A stretch of DNA of 64,000 nt from Acetobacteraceae bacterium (lineage in GTDB: Bacteria > Pseudomonadota > Alphaproteobacteria > Acetobacterales > Acetobacteraceae), in contig PLSD01000048.1 in the NCBI GenBank assembly GCA_003164135.1, positions 1-64,000 on the forward strand, written 5' to 3'. Positions 51,040-59,901 of this stretch are shown one piece after another. A program made the position numbers and the translations under genes. How positions within the stretch are numbered: the stretch's first letter is position 1; every line of letters starts with the position of its first letter. A model generated the notes under the pieces. The model had not been told where the DNA came from and made no database searches. It saw only the letters and a list, made by a program, of their open reading frames with translations.

Positions 51040-52161
51040 TTACGCAGCCTGCGCCTGTCCCGCACCGCGCGCCGCCGACGCATCGTCAAACCAATCCGGC
51101 CAGCCCGCCGCCAGATTCTGAGCCCGCGCCAGCTTGCGTTCCTCGGCGGTGGCAAACTCCAAATCCCAGCGTTTCAGCGCGGGCTTGGCGATCACATTGG
51201 TCCACACCGGCGGGATCAACGCCGCGAGGAAGCAGATGAACACGTTCGGCATGGTAATCGCCGTCATGTCCGGGGTCAGCTTGTAATACGCCAAATAAGA
51301 GTCGAGATGGTGATCGGCATGGTTGGTAATTTCCCAACCCATGCGGCGCGTCAGCCAGCCCATGTGGTTCCACACATGCCGCTTGGCAATCGGCGCGCCT
51401 TCAACCCGCACCAGCCCGTAATGCTGGAAGTAATTGAAGCACTCCACCCAGCAACGCGCCACGACCATACCCGCGAGCACGACCGCAACCGCTTCAAAAC
51501 CACCAATCAGATAAACAATGGTCTGGAAAATCACCTGCGCCAAAATGGCCTTGTACAACCGATGCCCGATCGACCAGCGCCCCTTGCCGCGCTTCTCCAG
51601 CGCATCGCTCTCCACCCCCCAGGCCTCAAGCGAGCTTTGCACCACCGCGTTCACGGTAAAGGCATAAAGGCTCACCCCGCGCCGCGACGTATCGCCATCC
51701 TTGCGTGTCGCCACATCAATATGGTGGCCGACGACATGCGCAATCTCACGCGTGGAATCGAGGTAGCAAATCTGCGCATACCGGCCGACAAAGCGGCGCA
51801 GCGCCCCGCGCTGGTGGTACAATTCATGCGCCGCCGGCACCAGCGGCACCACCGAGAGCCAGGCGCAGCTGAGGATCGTCCCGGCAATCTGCACGCCGTC
51901 CAACGTCCCCTGCCCCACGCGCCAGGCGGCGGCCAAATACAGCAGCGGGGCCAGAATGGTGTAAATCCACACCGGCAGATTGGCCCAAAAATGGCTGGTC
52001 ATTTTGCGCGTCGCCATATCATTCGGCAAAATCGAATCCACCACCGCGAATATGGGGAAACTGGCGATACCGATGAACACCCAGTCGCCACCCAGGTAAA
52101 ACCCATAAGCGGTCAACAGCTGAACAACGATAGCAACGTAATAACTGGCATATTCCAGCAT
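51040..52161 (-). CDS. AlkB/XylM-type membrane di-iron monooxygenase
   Basis: Integral-membrane non-heme di-iron hydroxylase, 373 aa from the ATG at 52161 (ribosome site AGGGAG; an open extension to 52302 looks non-coding). The histidine boxes are HELYH (112-116), HVVGHH (142-147), NYFQHYGL (243-250) and NHADHH (280-285), with multiple helices between. The arrangement resembles XylM and AlkB, which hydroxylate methyl groups and can epoxidise alkenes. Electrons probably come from the reductase at 54021-55082. It heads the operon that continues to 44833. Confidence 0.92.
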   Translation of the reverse strand: MLEYASYYVAIVVQLLTAYGFYLGGDWVFIGIASFPIFAVVDSILPNDMATRKMTSHFWANLPVWIYTILAPLLYLAAAWRVGQGTLDGVQIAGTILSCAWLSVVPLVPAAHELYHQRGALRRFVGRYAQICYLDSTREIAHVVGHHIDVATRKDGDTSRRGVSLYAFTVNAVVQSSLEAWGVESDALEKRGKGRWSIGHRLYKAILAQVIFQTIVYLIGGFEAVAVVLAGMVVARCWVECFNYFQHYGLVRVEGAPIAKRHVWNHMGWLTRRMGWEITNHADHHLDSYLAYYKLTPDMTAITMPNVFICFLAALIPPVWTNVIAKPALKRWDLEFATAEERKLARAQNLAAGWPDWFDDASAARGAGQAQAA

Positions 52162-52579
52162 GGACTTATAACTCCCTAAAGCGTTTCCAAAGTTCCAGCC
52201 TGCAAGGAGAGCGCATCCGCCACGACCCAAAGCCAGAAACGCCGCCCCAAACCACAGGAACGAAGAACCCGGCCAAGCCGCCAAAAACCCAATGCAACCC
52301 AATCACTGAAAGCTGAACGTTAACTTATTTTTATCGTCTACCAGTCGACAATATTCTTTTCCGCGCAAACCCGCAAGTTATAAAATCCCGCGCCAGGTTA
52401 TTTTTCCGCGCATCCCCCGCTTGGCCCTTGAACCCGCCCGCACCCGCCTCTATTCTGTCAACCAACAGTCGAACAATATCCGCTACAACCGTAAAAATTA
52501 CCGCGTCACCAGCATAAAGTCTGGGTTGCGCCGGCCTGTTCCCGGCTCAATTGCGGCCAACCAAAAGGAGGACAATCAC
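52162..52579. promoter_or_regulatory. Divergent control region between the monooxygenase and aldehyde dehydrogenase operons
   Basis: A 418-bp gap containing two related elements, AGTCGACAATATTC (52343-52356) and AGTCGAACAATATCC (52467-52481), each preceded by a GTC(T/A)ACC motif. They are placed so that each could control one of the divergent operons. They are candidate sites for the TetR protein encoded at 55101. No gene is supportable; the open frame upstream of the aldehyde dehydrogenase has poor coding character. Confidence 0.5.
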
Positions 52580-54007
52580 ATGACAACCGCCGCCGCCCCC
52601 GAAATTGCCCGCATGCACGCATTGCTGCAAACGCAAAAACAAGCCAGCCTCAAGCACGGCATCCTCACCGCCGACGAGCGCATTGACTGGCTGAACCGCC
52701 TCATCGGCATGCTGGTCGACAACAAGGACGAAATCGTCGACGCCATCTCCCAGGATTTCGGCAGCCGCACCCGCGAGCTCACCCTGGTGGCAGACGTCCT
52801 GGGCAGCATCAATGAACTCAAATTCGCCCGCGACAACCTGACCAAATGGATGCAGCCGGAAGAACACGCCGGCATGTTCCCGGACGCCGAAGCCCGCGTT
52901 GACTATGTGCCGCTCGGCGTGGTCGGCATGCTCAGCCCCTGGAACTTCCCGGTCAACCTCACCTTCGCCCCGCTGGCCGGCATCGTCGCCGCGGGCAACC
53001 GCTGCATCATCAAACCCTCGGAACTCACCCCCGCCACCTCCGCCCTCATCGCCCGCATGATCAGCGGCGCCTTCCAGGAGAGTGAAATCGCGGTCGTCCT
53101 CGGCGGCCCGGATGTCGCGGCGGAATTCTCCACCCTGGCGTTTGACCATTTGCTTTACACCGGCAGCACCGCGGTCGGCCGCCACGTCATGCGCGCGGCC
53201 GCCGCCAACCTGGTCCCGGTCACCCTGGAACTCGGCGGCAAATCTCCGGTCATTGTCTCGCAATGCCACTCGGTGGAAGACGCCGCCGCCCGCATCATGA
53301 CCATCAAAACCCTCAACGCCGGCCAAATCTGCCTGGCGCCGGACTACGTCTTCGTGCCCGAGCAGTCGCTGGAACGCTTCATCACCGCCGCCACCACAGC
53401 GGTCGGCAACATGTTCCCCACCCTGGCGAACAACCCGGGCTACACCGCCATCATCAACGAGCGCCACTTCGCCCGCCTGCAGGGCTACCTGTCCGATGCC
53501 AAGGAACGCGGCGCCCGCATCGTCGAAATCAACCCGGCGAACGAGGATTTCTCCTCGCAGAACGTGCACCGCCTGCCGCCCACCCTGGTCATCAAGCCGG
53601 CCGAGGACTCCAAGATCATGCAGGAGGAAATTTTCGGTCCCCTGCTGCCCGTGCTCACCTACCGCAACCTCAAAGAGGCCATCGACTTCGTGAACAAGCG
53701 CGACCGGCCCCTGGCCCTGTACTTCTTCGGCCAGGACCCTTCCGAGGAACACGAAGTCCTCTCAAAGACCATCTCCGGCGGCGTCACGGTGAACGACTGC
53801 ATGACCCACGCCTTCTCGGAGACGATGCCCTTCGGCGGCGTCGGCGCTTCCGGCATGGGCGCGTATCATGGCGAGGCCGGCTTCCGCACCTTCTCCCACG
53901 CCCGCGCGGTCTACCGTCAGTGCCGCGCGATCGAGGCTGAATACGCGCTGCGCCCCCCCTATGGCGAGCCGATGCAGCAGTACCTCGCCGCCATGATCAC
54001 GCGATAA
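52580..54007 (+). CDS. Aldehyde dehydrogenase (coniferyl/benzaldehyde type)
   Basis: NAD(P) aldehyde dehydrogenase, 475 aa, starting at ATG 52580 after a strong GGAGG. PWNFPVNLTFAPL is the cofactor-binding block, LELGGKSP holds the general base glutamate, and NAGQICLAPDY holds the catalytic cysteine. The C-terminal NDCMTHAFSETMPFGGVGASGMGAYHGEAGFRTFSH matches the coniferyl aldehyde dehydrogenase group. It should oxidise the aldehyde made by the alcohol dehydrogenase or the StyC-like isomerase. It is followed 13 bp later by the reductase gene. Confidence 0.93.
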   Translation: MTTAAAPEIARMHALLQTQKQASLKHGILTADERIDWLNRLIGMLVDNKDEIVDAISQDFGSRTRELTLVADVLGSINELKFARDNLTKWMQPEEHAGMFPDAEARVDYVPLGVVGMLSPWNFPVNLTFAPLAGIVAAGNRCIIKPSELTPATSALIARMISGAFQESEIAVVLGGPDVAAEFSTLAFDHLLYTGSTAVGRHVMRAAAANLVPVTLELGGKSPVIVSQCHSVEDAAARIMTIKTLNAGQICLAPDYVFVPEQSLERFITAATTAVGNMFPTLANNPGYTAIINERHFARLQGYLSDAKERGARIVEINPANEDFSSQNVHRLPPTLVIKPAEDSKIMQEEIFGPLLPVLTYRNLKEAIDFVNKRDRPLALYFFGQDPSEEHEVLSKTISGGVTVNDCMTHAFSETMPFGGVGASGMGAYHGEAGFRTFSHARAVYRQCRAIEAEYALRPPYGEPMQQYLAAMITR

Positions 54008-54020
54008 GGCTTATCCAATA

Positions 54021-55082
54021 ATGTCTGGTTTTTTCAAAAAACTGTTCTCCGGTTCGGCGCCCCATGTTGCCCACGTCAACCCCTGGGGTGCTGAGTTCCC
54101 GGTCGGCTCAAGCCAGACATTGCTGGAAGCCGCCCTCGCCAACAAAATCCCCTTCCCGCACAACTGCACGGTCGGCACTTGCGGTTCCTGCAAGTGCCGG
54201 CTGACCTCGGGCAAGGTCTCCGCCATCACCGATTTCGGCTACACCCTCTCGCGCGAGGAGCTGGCCGCCGGCTACATCCTCGCCTGCCAGGCGCAGCTCA
54301 AATCCCCCATCACCGTGGAGGTGGAAACCGCCGGCGACAATCTGCCCGAACCGGAAGCCTACACCGGCCAGATCACCAGCCAGCAGCCCCTTACGCATGA
54401 CATCCTCGCCGTCACCGTCGAGATCGACCGCGCCATGCCCTATGTCGCCGGGCAGTACGCCAGCCTCTCCCTGCCGGGTCTGGCAGGACGCTCCTATTCC
54501 TTCGCCACCGCGCCGGACCGCAGCGGGCGGCGCGAGCTTACCTTCTACATCCGCAAAATCCCCGGCGGCGCCTTCACCGAAAAACTTTTTGCCGGCACCC
54601 TGCAAAACACCACGCTCGAAGTCACCGGTCCGCACGGCCATTTCTTCCTGCGCGCGGGTGAAGGCCCGATTATCTGCATGGCCGGCGGCAGCGGCCTCGC
54701 GCCTCTGCTCAGCCTGTTGCAGGACGCCCGCAAAAACCGCCTGCGCCGCCGCTGCGTGCTGCTATTCGGCGCGCGCACCCAAGCCGACCTCTACGCGCTG
54801 GACCAGATCGAGGAAATCAAAAGCACCTGGCAAGACGAATTCACTTTCCTCCCCGTGCTCAGCGACGAACCCTCCGACAGCGGCTGGACCGGACGGCGCG
54901 GCTTTTTCACCAGCATGCTCCCGGAGTTCATTCCCGCCGCGGAGGCGGCGCAAACCCAAGCGTATATGTGCGGCCCGCCGCCGATGATCGACGCCGCCGT
55001 CACCGCGCTCACATCACGTGGCTTGCCGCTGGAAGCCATCCATTATGACAAATTCACCGATTCCAGCCATGCTGCCCATTAA
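54021..55082 (+). CDS. XylA-like ferredoxin-NAD(P)H reductase of the monooxygenase
   Basis: A 353-aa electron-transfer protein with three modules. The N-terminal plant-type [2Fe-2S] domain has Cys in HNCTVGTCGSCKCRL and ILACQA. The FAD domain has GRSYSFATAP, and the NAD domain has GGSGLAPLLSLL and the terminal MCGPPPMIDAA. This is the order found in XylA and related oxygenase reductases. It is co-transcribed with the aldehyde dehydrogenase and is the only such reductase in the window. It is the obvious partner of the AlkB/XylM-type enzyme. Confidence 0.92.
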   Translation: MSGFFKKLFSGSAPHVAHVNPWGAEFPVGSSQTLLEAALANKIPFPHNCTVGTCGSCKCRLTSGKVSAITDFGYTLSREELAAGYILACQAQLKSPITVEVETAGDNLPEPEAYTGQITSQQPLTHDILAVTVEIDRAMPYVAGQYASLSLPGLAGRSYSFATAPDRSGRRELTFYIRKIPGGAFTEKLFAGTLQNTTLEVTGPHGHFFLRAGEGPIICMAGGSGLAPLLSLLQDARKNRLRRRCVLLFGARTQADLYALDQIEEIKSTWQDEFTFLPVLSDEPSDSGWTGRRGFFTSMLPEFIPAAEAAQTQAYMCGPPPMIDAAVTALTSRGLPLEAIHYDKFTDSSHAAH

Positions 55083-55100
55083 AAGAGTCTACACCACGCC

Positions 55101-55808
55101 ATGAGTACCGAGGGCCTACCGACAGAGACCCGCAAACCGGCAACCCCGCCGGCCGCCGCCGCCCCGCCTAAGCGCGGGCGCGGCCGGCCCTCGCACGCCG
55201 TCCCCTCGGAACTCTACGCCGCCCGCCGCGAGGAAATCCTGGGCGCGGCGCGCAACGTATTTGTACAAAAAGGCTACGCCAACGCCTCGCTGGACGACGT
55301 CGCCCGCGAAACGGGCCTCAGCAAACCCTCGCTATATTACTACTTCCCCTCGAAGGCGCATCTGTTCTTCGAGCTCGCCGCCCAACGCGCCGACGAACAA
55401 CTCGTCCGCCTCGCCAAAATCGCCGAGGAGCCAGACCCCTACGAATGCCTGGTCCAGCTAATGCGCCACCAGGTCAGCCAGGTCACCGGCGAAATGGATT
55501 TCTACCGCTATTTTTTCGACCACCAGCCGACCCTGGACGACAAGCAGCTGCGCGCTGCCCTGGCCAAAAAACTCGCGGTCTATTCAGGATATTTCTACAA
55601 AAGCATCAGCCGCGCCATCGCCGCCGGCGTGCTGCCGCCGATCGACGAATTCGTCGCCACCCAGGCTATCTTCGGCGCCACCTTCTGGATCTACAAATGG
55701 TTCGACGCATCCCGCTTCAATGCCGATGACGTCCTCGACCAACTGCTGCTGATGATCGGCGTCACCCCCGCCGCCAAAGCCCGCCAACTCCGCCAAACTT
55801 CAGGCTAG
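55101..55808 (+). CDS. TetR-family transcriptional regulator
   Basis: A 235-aa TetR regulator with an HTH at residues ~60-95 (LDDVARETGLSKPSLYYYFPSKAHLF) preceded by a basic AT-hook-like PKRGRGRPS stretch. It closes the aldehyde dehydrogenase-reductase operon, 18 bp after the reductase. It therefore probably controls the divergent pair of operons at 52162-52579. The gene end overlaps the convergent hypothetical gene by 4 bp. Confidence 0.88.
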   Translation: MSTEGLPTETRKPATPPAAAAPPKRGRGRPSHAVPSELYAARREEILGAARNVFVQKGYANASLDDVARETGLSKPSLYYYFPSKAHLFFELAAQRADEQLVRLAKIAEEPDPYECLVQLMRHQVSQVTGEMDFYRYFFDHQPTLDDKQLRAALAKKLAVYSGYFYKSISRAIAAGVLPPIDEFVATQAIFGATFWIYKWFDASRFNADDVLDQLLLMIGVTPAAKARQLRQTSG

Positions 55809-56251
55809 CCGGTTCGGCTAACCTCCTCCAGGGCATAGTGCTCCTCAGGGGCAAGGTCCGGCCCCAGCAAAGTCCAGCCACGGCGGGGCAAACGCCCCTC
55901 GCTAAACCCGTTACGCTCAAAATGCTGCGCGGCCGAGGCAAATGCCCCCGCCCGGATCGCCGCCGCCACATCCGGATAGACCGCGAAATACCAGTCCTCA
56001 TCAACCGGTATCGGCCGCGGCAGCCGATCTTCAAAATAGCCCGCCTGGATATAATGCGCGTACCCCGACTCCAGCTCACCCGCGCGGACCGCGGCGTCAA
56101 CATCGCCGTATTTAGCCCGGTACCAGGCCTCATCAACGGCAACATAACGAAGAATCTCCCTGATGAGTTCAAAAAACCTCACTTCCGGAAGTTTGACGTA
56201 ATTGCCGCCGCTATCCCCGACAGCACCCATCAAATGACAATACGCCTGCAT
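55805..56251 (-). CDS. Small protein with D-x-x-W-Y repeats, function unknown
   Basis: A 148-aa protein from the ATG at 56251 (GAAGGGG upstream); the frame is open to 56473 but the extra part is Cys/Arg-rich and unconvincing. Two tandem ~45-residue repeats are visible: VDEAWYRAKYGDVDAAVRAGEL...HYIQAGYFEDRLP and VDEDWYFAVYPDVAAAIRAGAF...HFERNGFSEGRLP. These repeats are typical of N- or C-terminal segments of large glycosyltransferases, where their role is unclear. The neighbouring gene is a glycosyltransferase, suggesting involvement in surface glycan synthesis. Confidence 0.7.
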   Translation of the reverse strand: MQAYCHLMGAVGDSGGNYVKLPEVRFFELIREILRYVAVDEAWYRAKYGDVDAAVRAGELESGYAHYIQAGYFEDRLPRPIPVDEDWYFAVYPDVAAAIRAGAFASAAQHFERNGFSEGRLPRRGWTLLGPDLAPEEHYALEEVSRTG

Positions 56252-56682
56252 CCAAAAGCCCCTTCGGGAGATAACTCCCCATCGCAAATATTGATTTATA
56301 TGTTTCCCGCAGTCCGCCCGGAGTTGCAACGAACAACCCGCGCATGGCCAATTTTCACGGAAAACCAGCTCGCACACGACCTCACGAAGAGATCGCCTTA
56401 AATAAGCACGTAACCGTTCTTCGCGGCAACTGCAAACCTGCCCCCCTGCAAAATTTTCCGCTTCCGGCCACATTTTACATAAAATTCACCTAACAGCGGC
56501 GCATCCAGGCGCTAAATTCACCTAACTGCCACGTATCCCGGCATTTCCCCGCCCACGCGTTTTTCCGCGGCAAAAATCGCATTTAGCCCTTGAGCCAACC
56601 CCGGCGATGAGGGACAACGGGAGCCAACCCGCCAGGGCGCCTCACGCCATCCTGGCCCAAGCTTTGGAGACTGAGCCAGACT
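56252..56682. other. Gap between divergent genes with a short direct repeat
   Basis: About 430 bp, the likely promoter region of the glycosyltransferase and the small repeat protein. AAATTCACCTAAC occurs twice in direct orientation (56482-56494 and 56514-56526), 32 bp apart, i.e. three helical turns. This could be a regulator site. No gene is supportable. Confidence 0.5.
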
Positions 56683-59600
56683 ATGGCAATCCGCGGACAT
56701 GTAGACGGCATGGAGGGCAGTTATGTCGCCGGCTGGGCGGCGGCACAGCCTGATACAGGTAACTGCGCAATCACAATCACCGACACGCTGGGCAACGTCA
56801 TCGCCAAAGGGCGGGCCGCAAACCACCGTGCCGATCTCGCCTCGCTGGGGCTGGGCCGCACCACCCTGGGCTTTCGCATCCCTATCCCCCTCATTGCGGA
56901 AAACCGCCTGCTGCGCATCTGGGCAGACGGCGTGGAACTGCACGGCTCCCCCATCATGACCGGCGCCGGCCAGTTCGATGCCCAGTTCACTTTCGAGCAC
57001 GGCACCGTCAACGGCTGGGTCACCGAGCGCGCCCCAAACTTCTCCCCACCGCTGATCACCATCACCGGCCATAACGGTCAGGAAGCCGGCCACGGCCGCG
57101 GCCGGCAGGCCCCTGACAACCAGGATCCGCTGTTCAACCCGGCGTGGCACACCATCGAGCTTTACGACTGGTGTTTCGGCGCCGGCGAAATGACCATGAG
57201 CATTTTTATCAACGGCACCAAGGTCGGCCTGTTCACCTGCAACCTGCGGCTGGACGGCAATCTGGAAACCGTCACGGCGGAAAGCTGCTCCGGCTGGCTG
57301 GTTTCGCCGGACTCCCCGGCGCGCGTTTTCACCATCCAGGTCTTCCGTGACGGCAAACTGGCCGATACGGCGGAATGCGAGCACGAGCGCGAAGACGTCC
57401 GCGCCGTCCACCCCGACTGCACAACCCCCGGCTTTGGCGCCACGCTGCCGCCGCCGGAACACGCCCCCACGGAAACCACCACCATCTCGCTGCGTTTTCC
57501 CAACTCGCAGACTGAGCTGTTCAAAGGCCCCTACACCATCGGCAGCCGCCCGGCCGCGGTCACCGCCGCCTATCGCGCCCTTCGCCTGGCCAACATGGAC
57601 TTGCCTGGCATCGGCCCCGCCGAACGCGCCGTCATGCAACTCGCCCTTGGCGAATTCCTCGCCAAATCCCGCAAGGACGACGGCTTCACCGCCCCGCGCC
57701 AAGCCGATTCCGGCGTCCCCCGCCAGCCTACACCCCGGCTGGTCATCATCATCCCCGTCTATCGCGGCGTCCAGGTCACGCGCGCCTGCATCGAATCCGT
57801 GCTGGCCCACCGCAACCCGGAAACTGACCAGCTGGTCCTCATCAACGACGCCTCGCCAGACGCCGGAATGGCCGCCATGCTGGCGCCCTACGCGACGCAA
57901 CCCAACCTCTTCCTCCTCACCAACCCGGCCAATCTCGGCTTCGTGCAAACCGTAAATCGCGGTCTCAGCTTCGCCGCCGGCGCCGACGTACTGCTGCTCA
58001 ACTCCGACACCGTTATTTTCGCCGGCGCCTTCGACGAATTGTTGCACGTCGCCTACGCCCACGCCGAAATCGGCACGGTCACAGCAATTTCCAGCAACGC
58101 CACGATTTTCTCCTACCCCCACGCCACCCACCGCATGGACGCACTAACCGACATCTCCTGGCCGGAGCTGGCCGCCTGCGCCCTCACTGAAAACGCCGGG
58201 CTCTGTGTCGATGTCCCCACCGGCCACGGCTTCTGCATGCTCATCAAAGGCGAGGTCACGCGCCGCACCGGCTTCCTTGATGAAGCTTTCGGGCGCGGCT
58301 ACGGCGAGGAGAACGATTTCTGCGCCCGCGCCGCCGCTTTCGGGTACCGCAGCGTCGCCGCCGCCGGCGTACTGGTCGAGCACAAGGAGAGCATCTCCTT
58401 CGCCAACGAAAAAGCAGGCCTGCTGGCCCAGAACTTGCCCCGCCTCACCGAACTCTACCCGGAATACACCCCGGTCATCATGGAGTTCGAGCGGGTGGAC
58501 GGCATGCGCAGCGCCCGCTGGTCACTGGACCGCCTGCGCCTGGAGCGCGCCAGCGCCGCCGGCGCCTCCTTCGTCCTGGTCGTCAGCAACACGCTGGAAG
58601 GCGGCACCCCAAAAGCCATCGCCAATATCGAAGAAAGCATCGGCTATGGCACCGCCGCCAAGCTGACCCTGCAAGCCAACGAGGAAGGCATGCTGGAGCT
58701 AAGCTGCGAGGCCCCGTTGCTGCTGGCAACTTTCTCTCCGGACGAAGCCGCCGCATTATTCACCCTGCTGCGCGCCGCCAACCCCACGAATGTCCTGGTG
58801 CACCAGCTACTCGGCTTCCCGTCCAGCTTCATCGCCCCGTTCAACGCCTGGGCCGCCGGCCGCCACACCGTATTTTACGCGCATGATTTCTATAGTTTCT
58901 GCCCGCGCGTCACCATGATCGACGCCATCGGCCGCTTCTGCGACGTCGCCGATGCCGGCACCTGCGCCCGCTGCGTGAAAATGGACGGCGCGCACGCAGC
59001 CTCCCGCCTCACCGACCTCACCCCCGCCGCTCACCGCGCGCTGTTCGCTGAACTGTTCGGCGGCATGCGCCACGTCATCACCCCGTCCGCCAACGCCGCC
59101 GCCTATCTCGGCCGCGCCTTCCCCGGCGTGACGTTCGAAGTCCTTCCCCACCCGGAAAGCCAGGAGGGCGTTCCCGCCCAGCCGCGCCCCGGCACGGACG
59201 ATGAAATCATTCTGCTCGGCGCCATCGGCCCGCATAAAGGCTCGGGCAAACTGCTGGAAATCGCCCAGCGCGCCCGCCTCACGCACCCGAACCTGCATTT
59301 CCGCATCATTGGCTACACCAATATCGACAAGCAGCTCAAAGCCATCGGCAACGTCACCATCACCGGAAAATACGAACCCGCTGACCTCCCCAGCCTGCTC
59401 GCCGAATCCCGTGGCCGCCTCGTCCTCTTCCTCTCTTCCTGGCCGGAAACCTATTCCTACACCCTATCGGAGGCCGTAAAACACGGCTTCATCCCGCTGC
59501 TGCCCAACATTGGCGCCCCCGCGGAGCGCGTGCGCGAAGCGCAATACGGCGTGGTCTTCCCCTTCCCAACGGACGCACAGACCGTGCTGGATACCATCGA

Positions 59601-59775
59601 CGGCATCGCCACCGGCCGCGTCGCCCCCTTCACCAAGGGCGCCACCCCAAGCCGCTTTTTCCCCACCGCCGCGTCGTTGCAGCGCGCGGCGGAAATTCTG
59701 GCAGCCCCGCAAGCAGCCCCCTTGCCCGCCCCGGCCGCCAAGCGCGCCAAAACCGGCACCGCCGCACGGCGCTAG
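56683..59775 (+). CDS. Large bifunctional glycosyltransferase (GT2 plus GT4-like)
   Basis: A 1030-aa cytoplasmic protein. Residues ~1-300 are beta-rich repeats without a known domain (IRGHVDGMEGSYVAGW..., FEHGTVNGWV). From ~352 a GT2 domain begins (RLVIIIPVYRG, LINDASPD, LLLNSDT as the D-x-D-like motif, GRGYGEENDFCARA as the acceptor base region). From ~629 a second, GT4-like domain follows (VLVVSNTLEGGTPKAI, ITPSANAAAYLGRAFP, AIGPHKGSGKLLEIA, SSWPETYSYTLSEAVKHGFIPLLPN with the E-x7-E type site). It probably builds a surface polysaccharide. Confidence 0.88.
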   Translation: MAIRGHVDGMEGSYVAGWAAAQPDTGNCAITITDTLGNVIAKGRAANHRADLASLGLGRTTLGFRIPIPLIAENRLLRIWADGVELHGSPIMTGAGQFDAQFTFEHGTVNGWVTERAPNFSPPLITITGHNGQEAGHGRGRQAPDNQDPLFNPAWHTIELYDWCFGAGEMTMSIFINGTKVGLFTCNLRLDGNLETVTAESCSGWLVSPDSPARVFTIQVFRDGKLADTAECEHEREDVRAVHPDCTTPGFGATLPPPEHAPTETTTISLRFPNSQTELFKGPYTIGSRPAAVTAAYRALRLANMDLPGIGPAERAVMQLALGEFLAKSRKDDGFTAPRQADSGVPRQPTPRLVIIIPVYRGVQVTRACIESVLAHRNPETDQLVLINDASPDAGMAAMLAPYATQPNLFLLTNPANLGFVQTVNRGLSFAAGADVLLLNSDTVIFAGAFDELLHVAYAHAEIGTVTAISSNATIFSYPHATHRMDALTDISWPELAACALTENAGLCVDVPTGHGFCMLIKGEVTRRTGFLDEAFGRGYGEENDFCARAAAFGYRSVAAAGVLVEHKESISFANEKAGLLAQNLPRLTELYPEYTPVIMEFERVDGMRSARWSLDRLRLERASAAGASFVLVVSNTLEGGTPKAIANIEESIGYGTAAKLTLQANEEGMLELSCEAPLLLATFSPDEAAALFTLLRAANPTNVLVHQLLGFPSSFIAPFNAWAAGRHTVFYAHDFYSFCPRVTMIDAIGRFCDVADAGTCARCVKMDGAHAASRLTDLTPAAHRALFAELFGGMRHVITPSANAAAYLGRAFPGVTFEVLPHPESQEGVPAQPRPGTDDEIILLGAIGPHKGSGKLLEIAQRARLTHPNLHFRIIGYTNIDKQLKAIGNVTITGKYEPADLPSLLAESRGRLVLFLSSWPETYSYTLSEAVKHGFIPLLPNIGAPAERVREAQYGVVFPFPTDAQTVLDTIDGIATGRVAPFTKGATPSRFFPTAASLQRAAEILAAPQAAPLPAPAAKRAKTGTAARR

Positions 59776-59827
59776 ATCAATATGCGATTAGTTTGAACCG
59801 GAAGGCTCAAGCTAATCGCATATTGAT
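59776..59827. repeat. Long inverted repeat (21-bp arms)
   Basis: The arms start ATCAATATGCGATTAG and end with its complement CTAATCGCATATTGAT. They pair over 21 bp with a single G-U-type mismatch around a 10-base centre, right after the glycosyltransferase stop. No T-run follows, so it resembles a repetitive extragenic palindrome or a symmetric terminator. Confidence 0.75.
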
Positions 59828-59842
59828 CGCTAAAATATAAAG

Positions 59843-59875
59843 TTAGAGCATTCATCTGAAAGATGAATGCTCTAA
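59843..59875. repeat. Perfect inverted repeat (15-bp arms)
   Basis: TTAGAGCATTCATCT and AGATGAATGCTCTAA flank GAA. The TTAGAGCAT/ATGCTCTAA ends resemble intergenic palindromes common in alphaproteobacteria. It lies 26 bp before the gor start, so it could also act as a leader structure or an operator. Confidence 0.75.
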
Positions 59876-59901
59876 TCCTAAAATCAGTTCAGGAGCACAA
59901 C

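Noticed and set aside
52547-53752. A 401-codon minus-strand open frame
   Set aside because: Antisense to the aldehyde dehydrogenase, whose catalytic motifs are unambiguous.
56518-58131. A 537-codon minus-strand open frame
   Set aside because: Antisense to the large glycosyltransferase; Gly/Val/Arg-rich composition with no domain.
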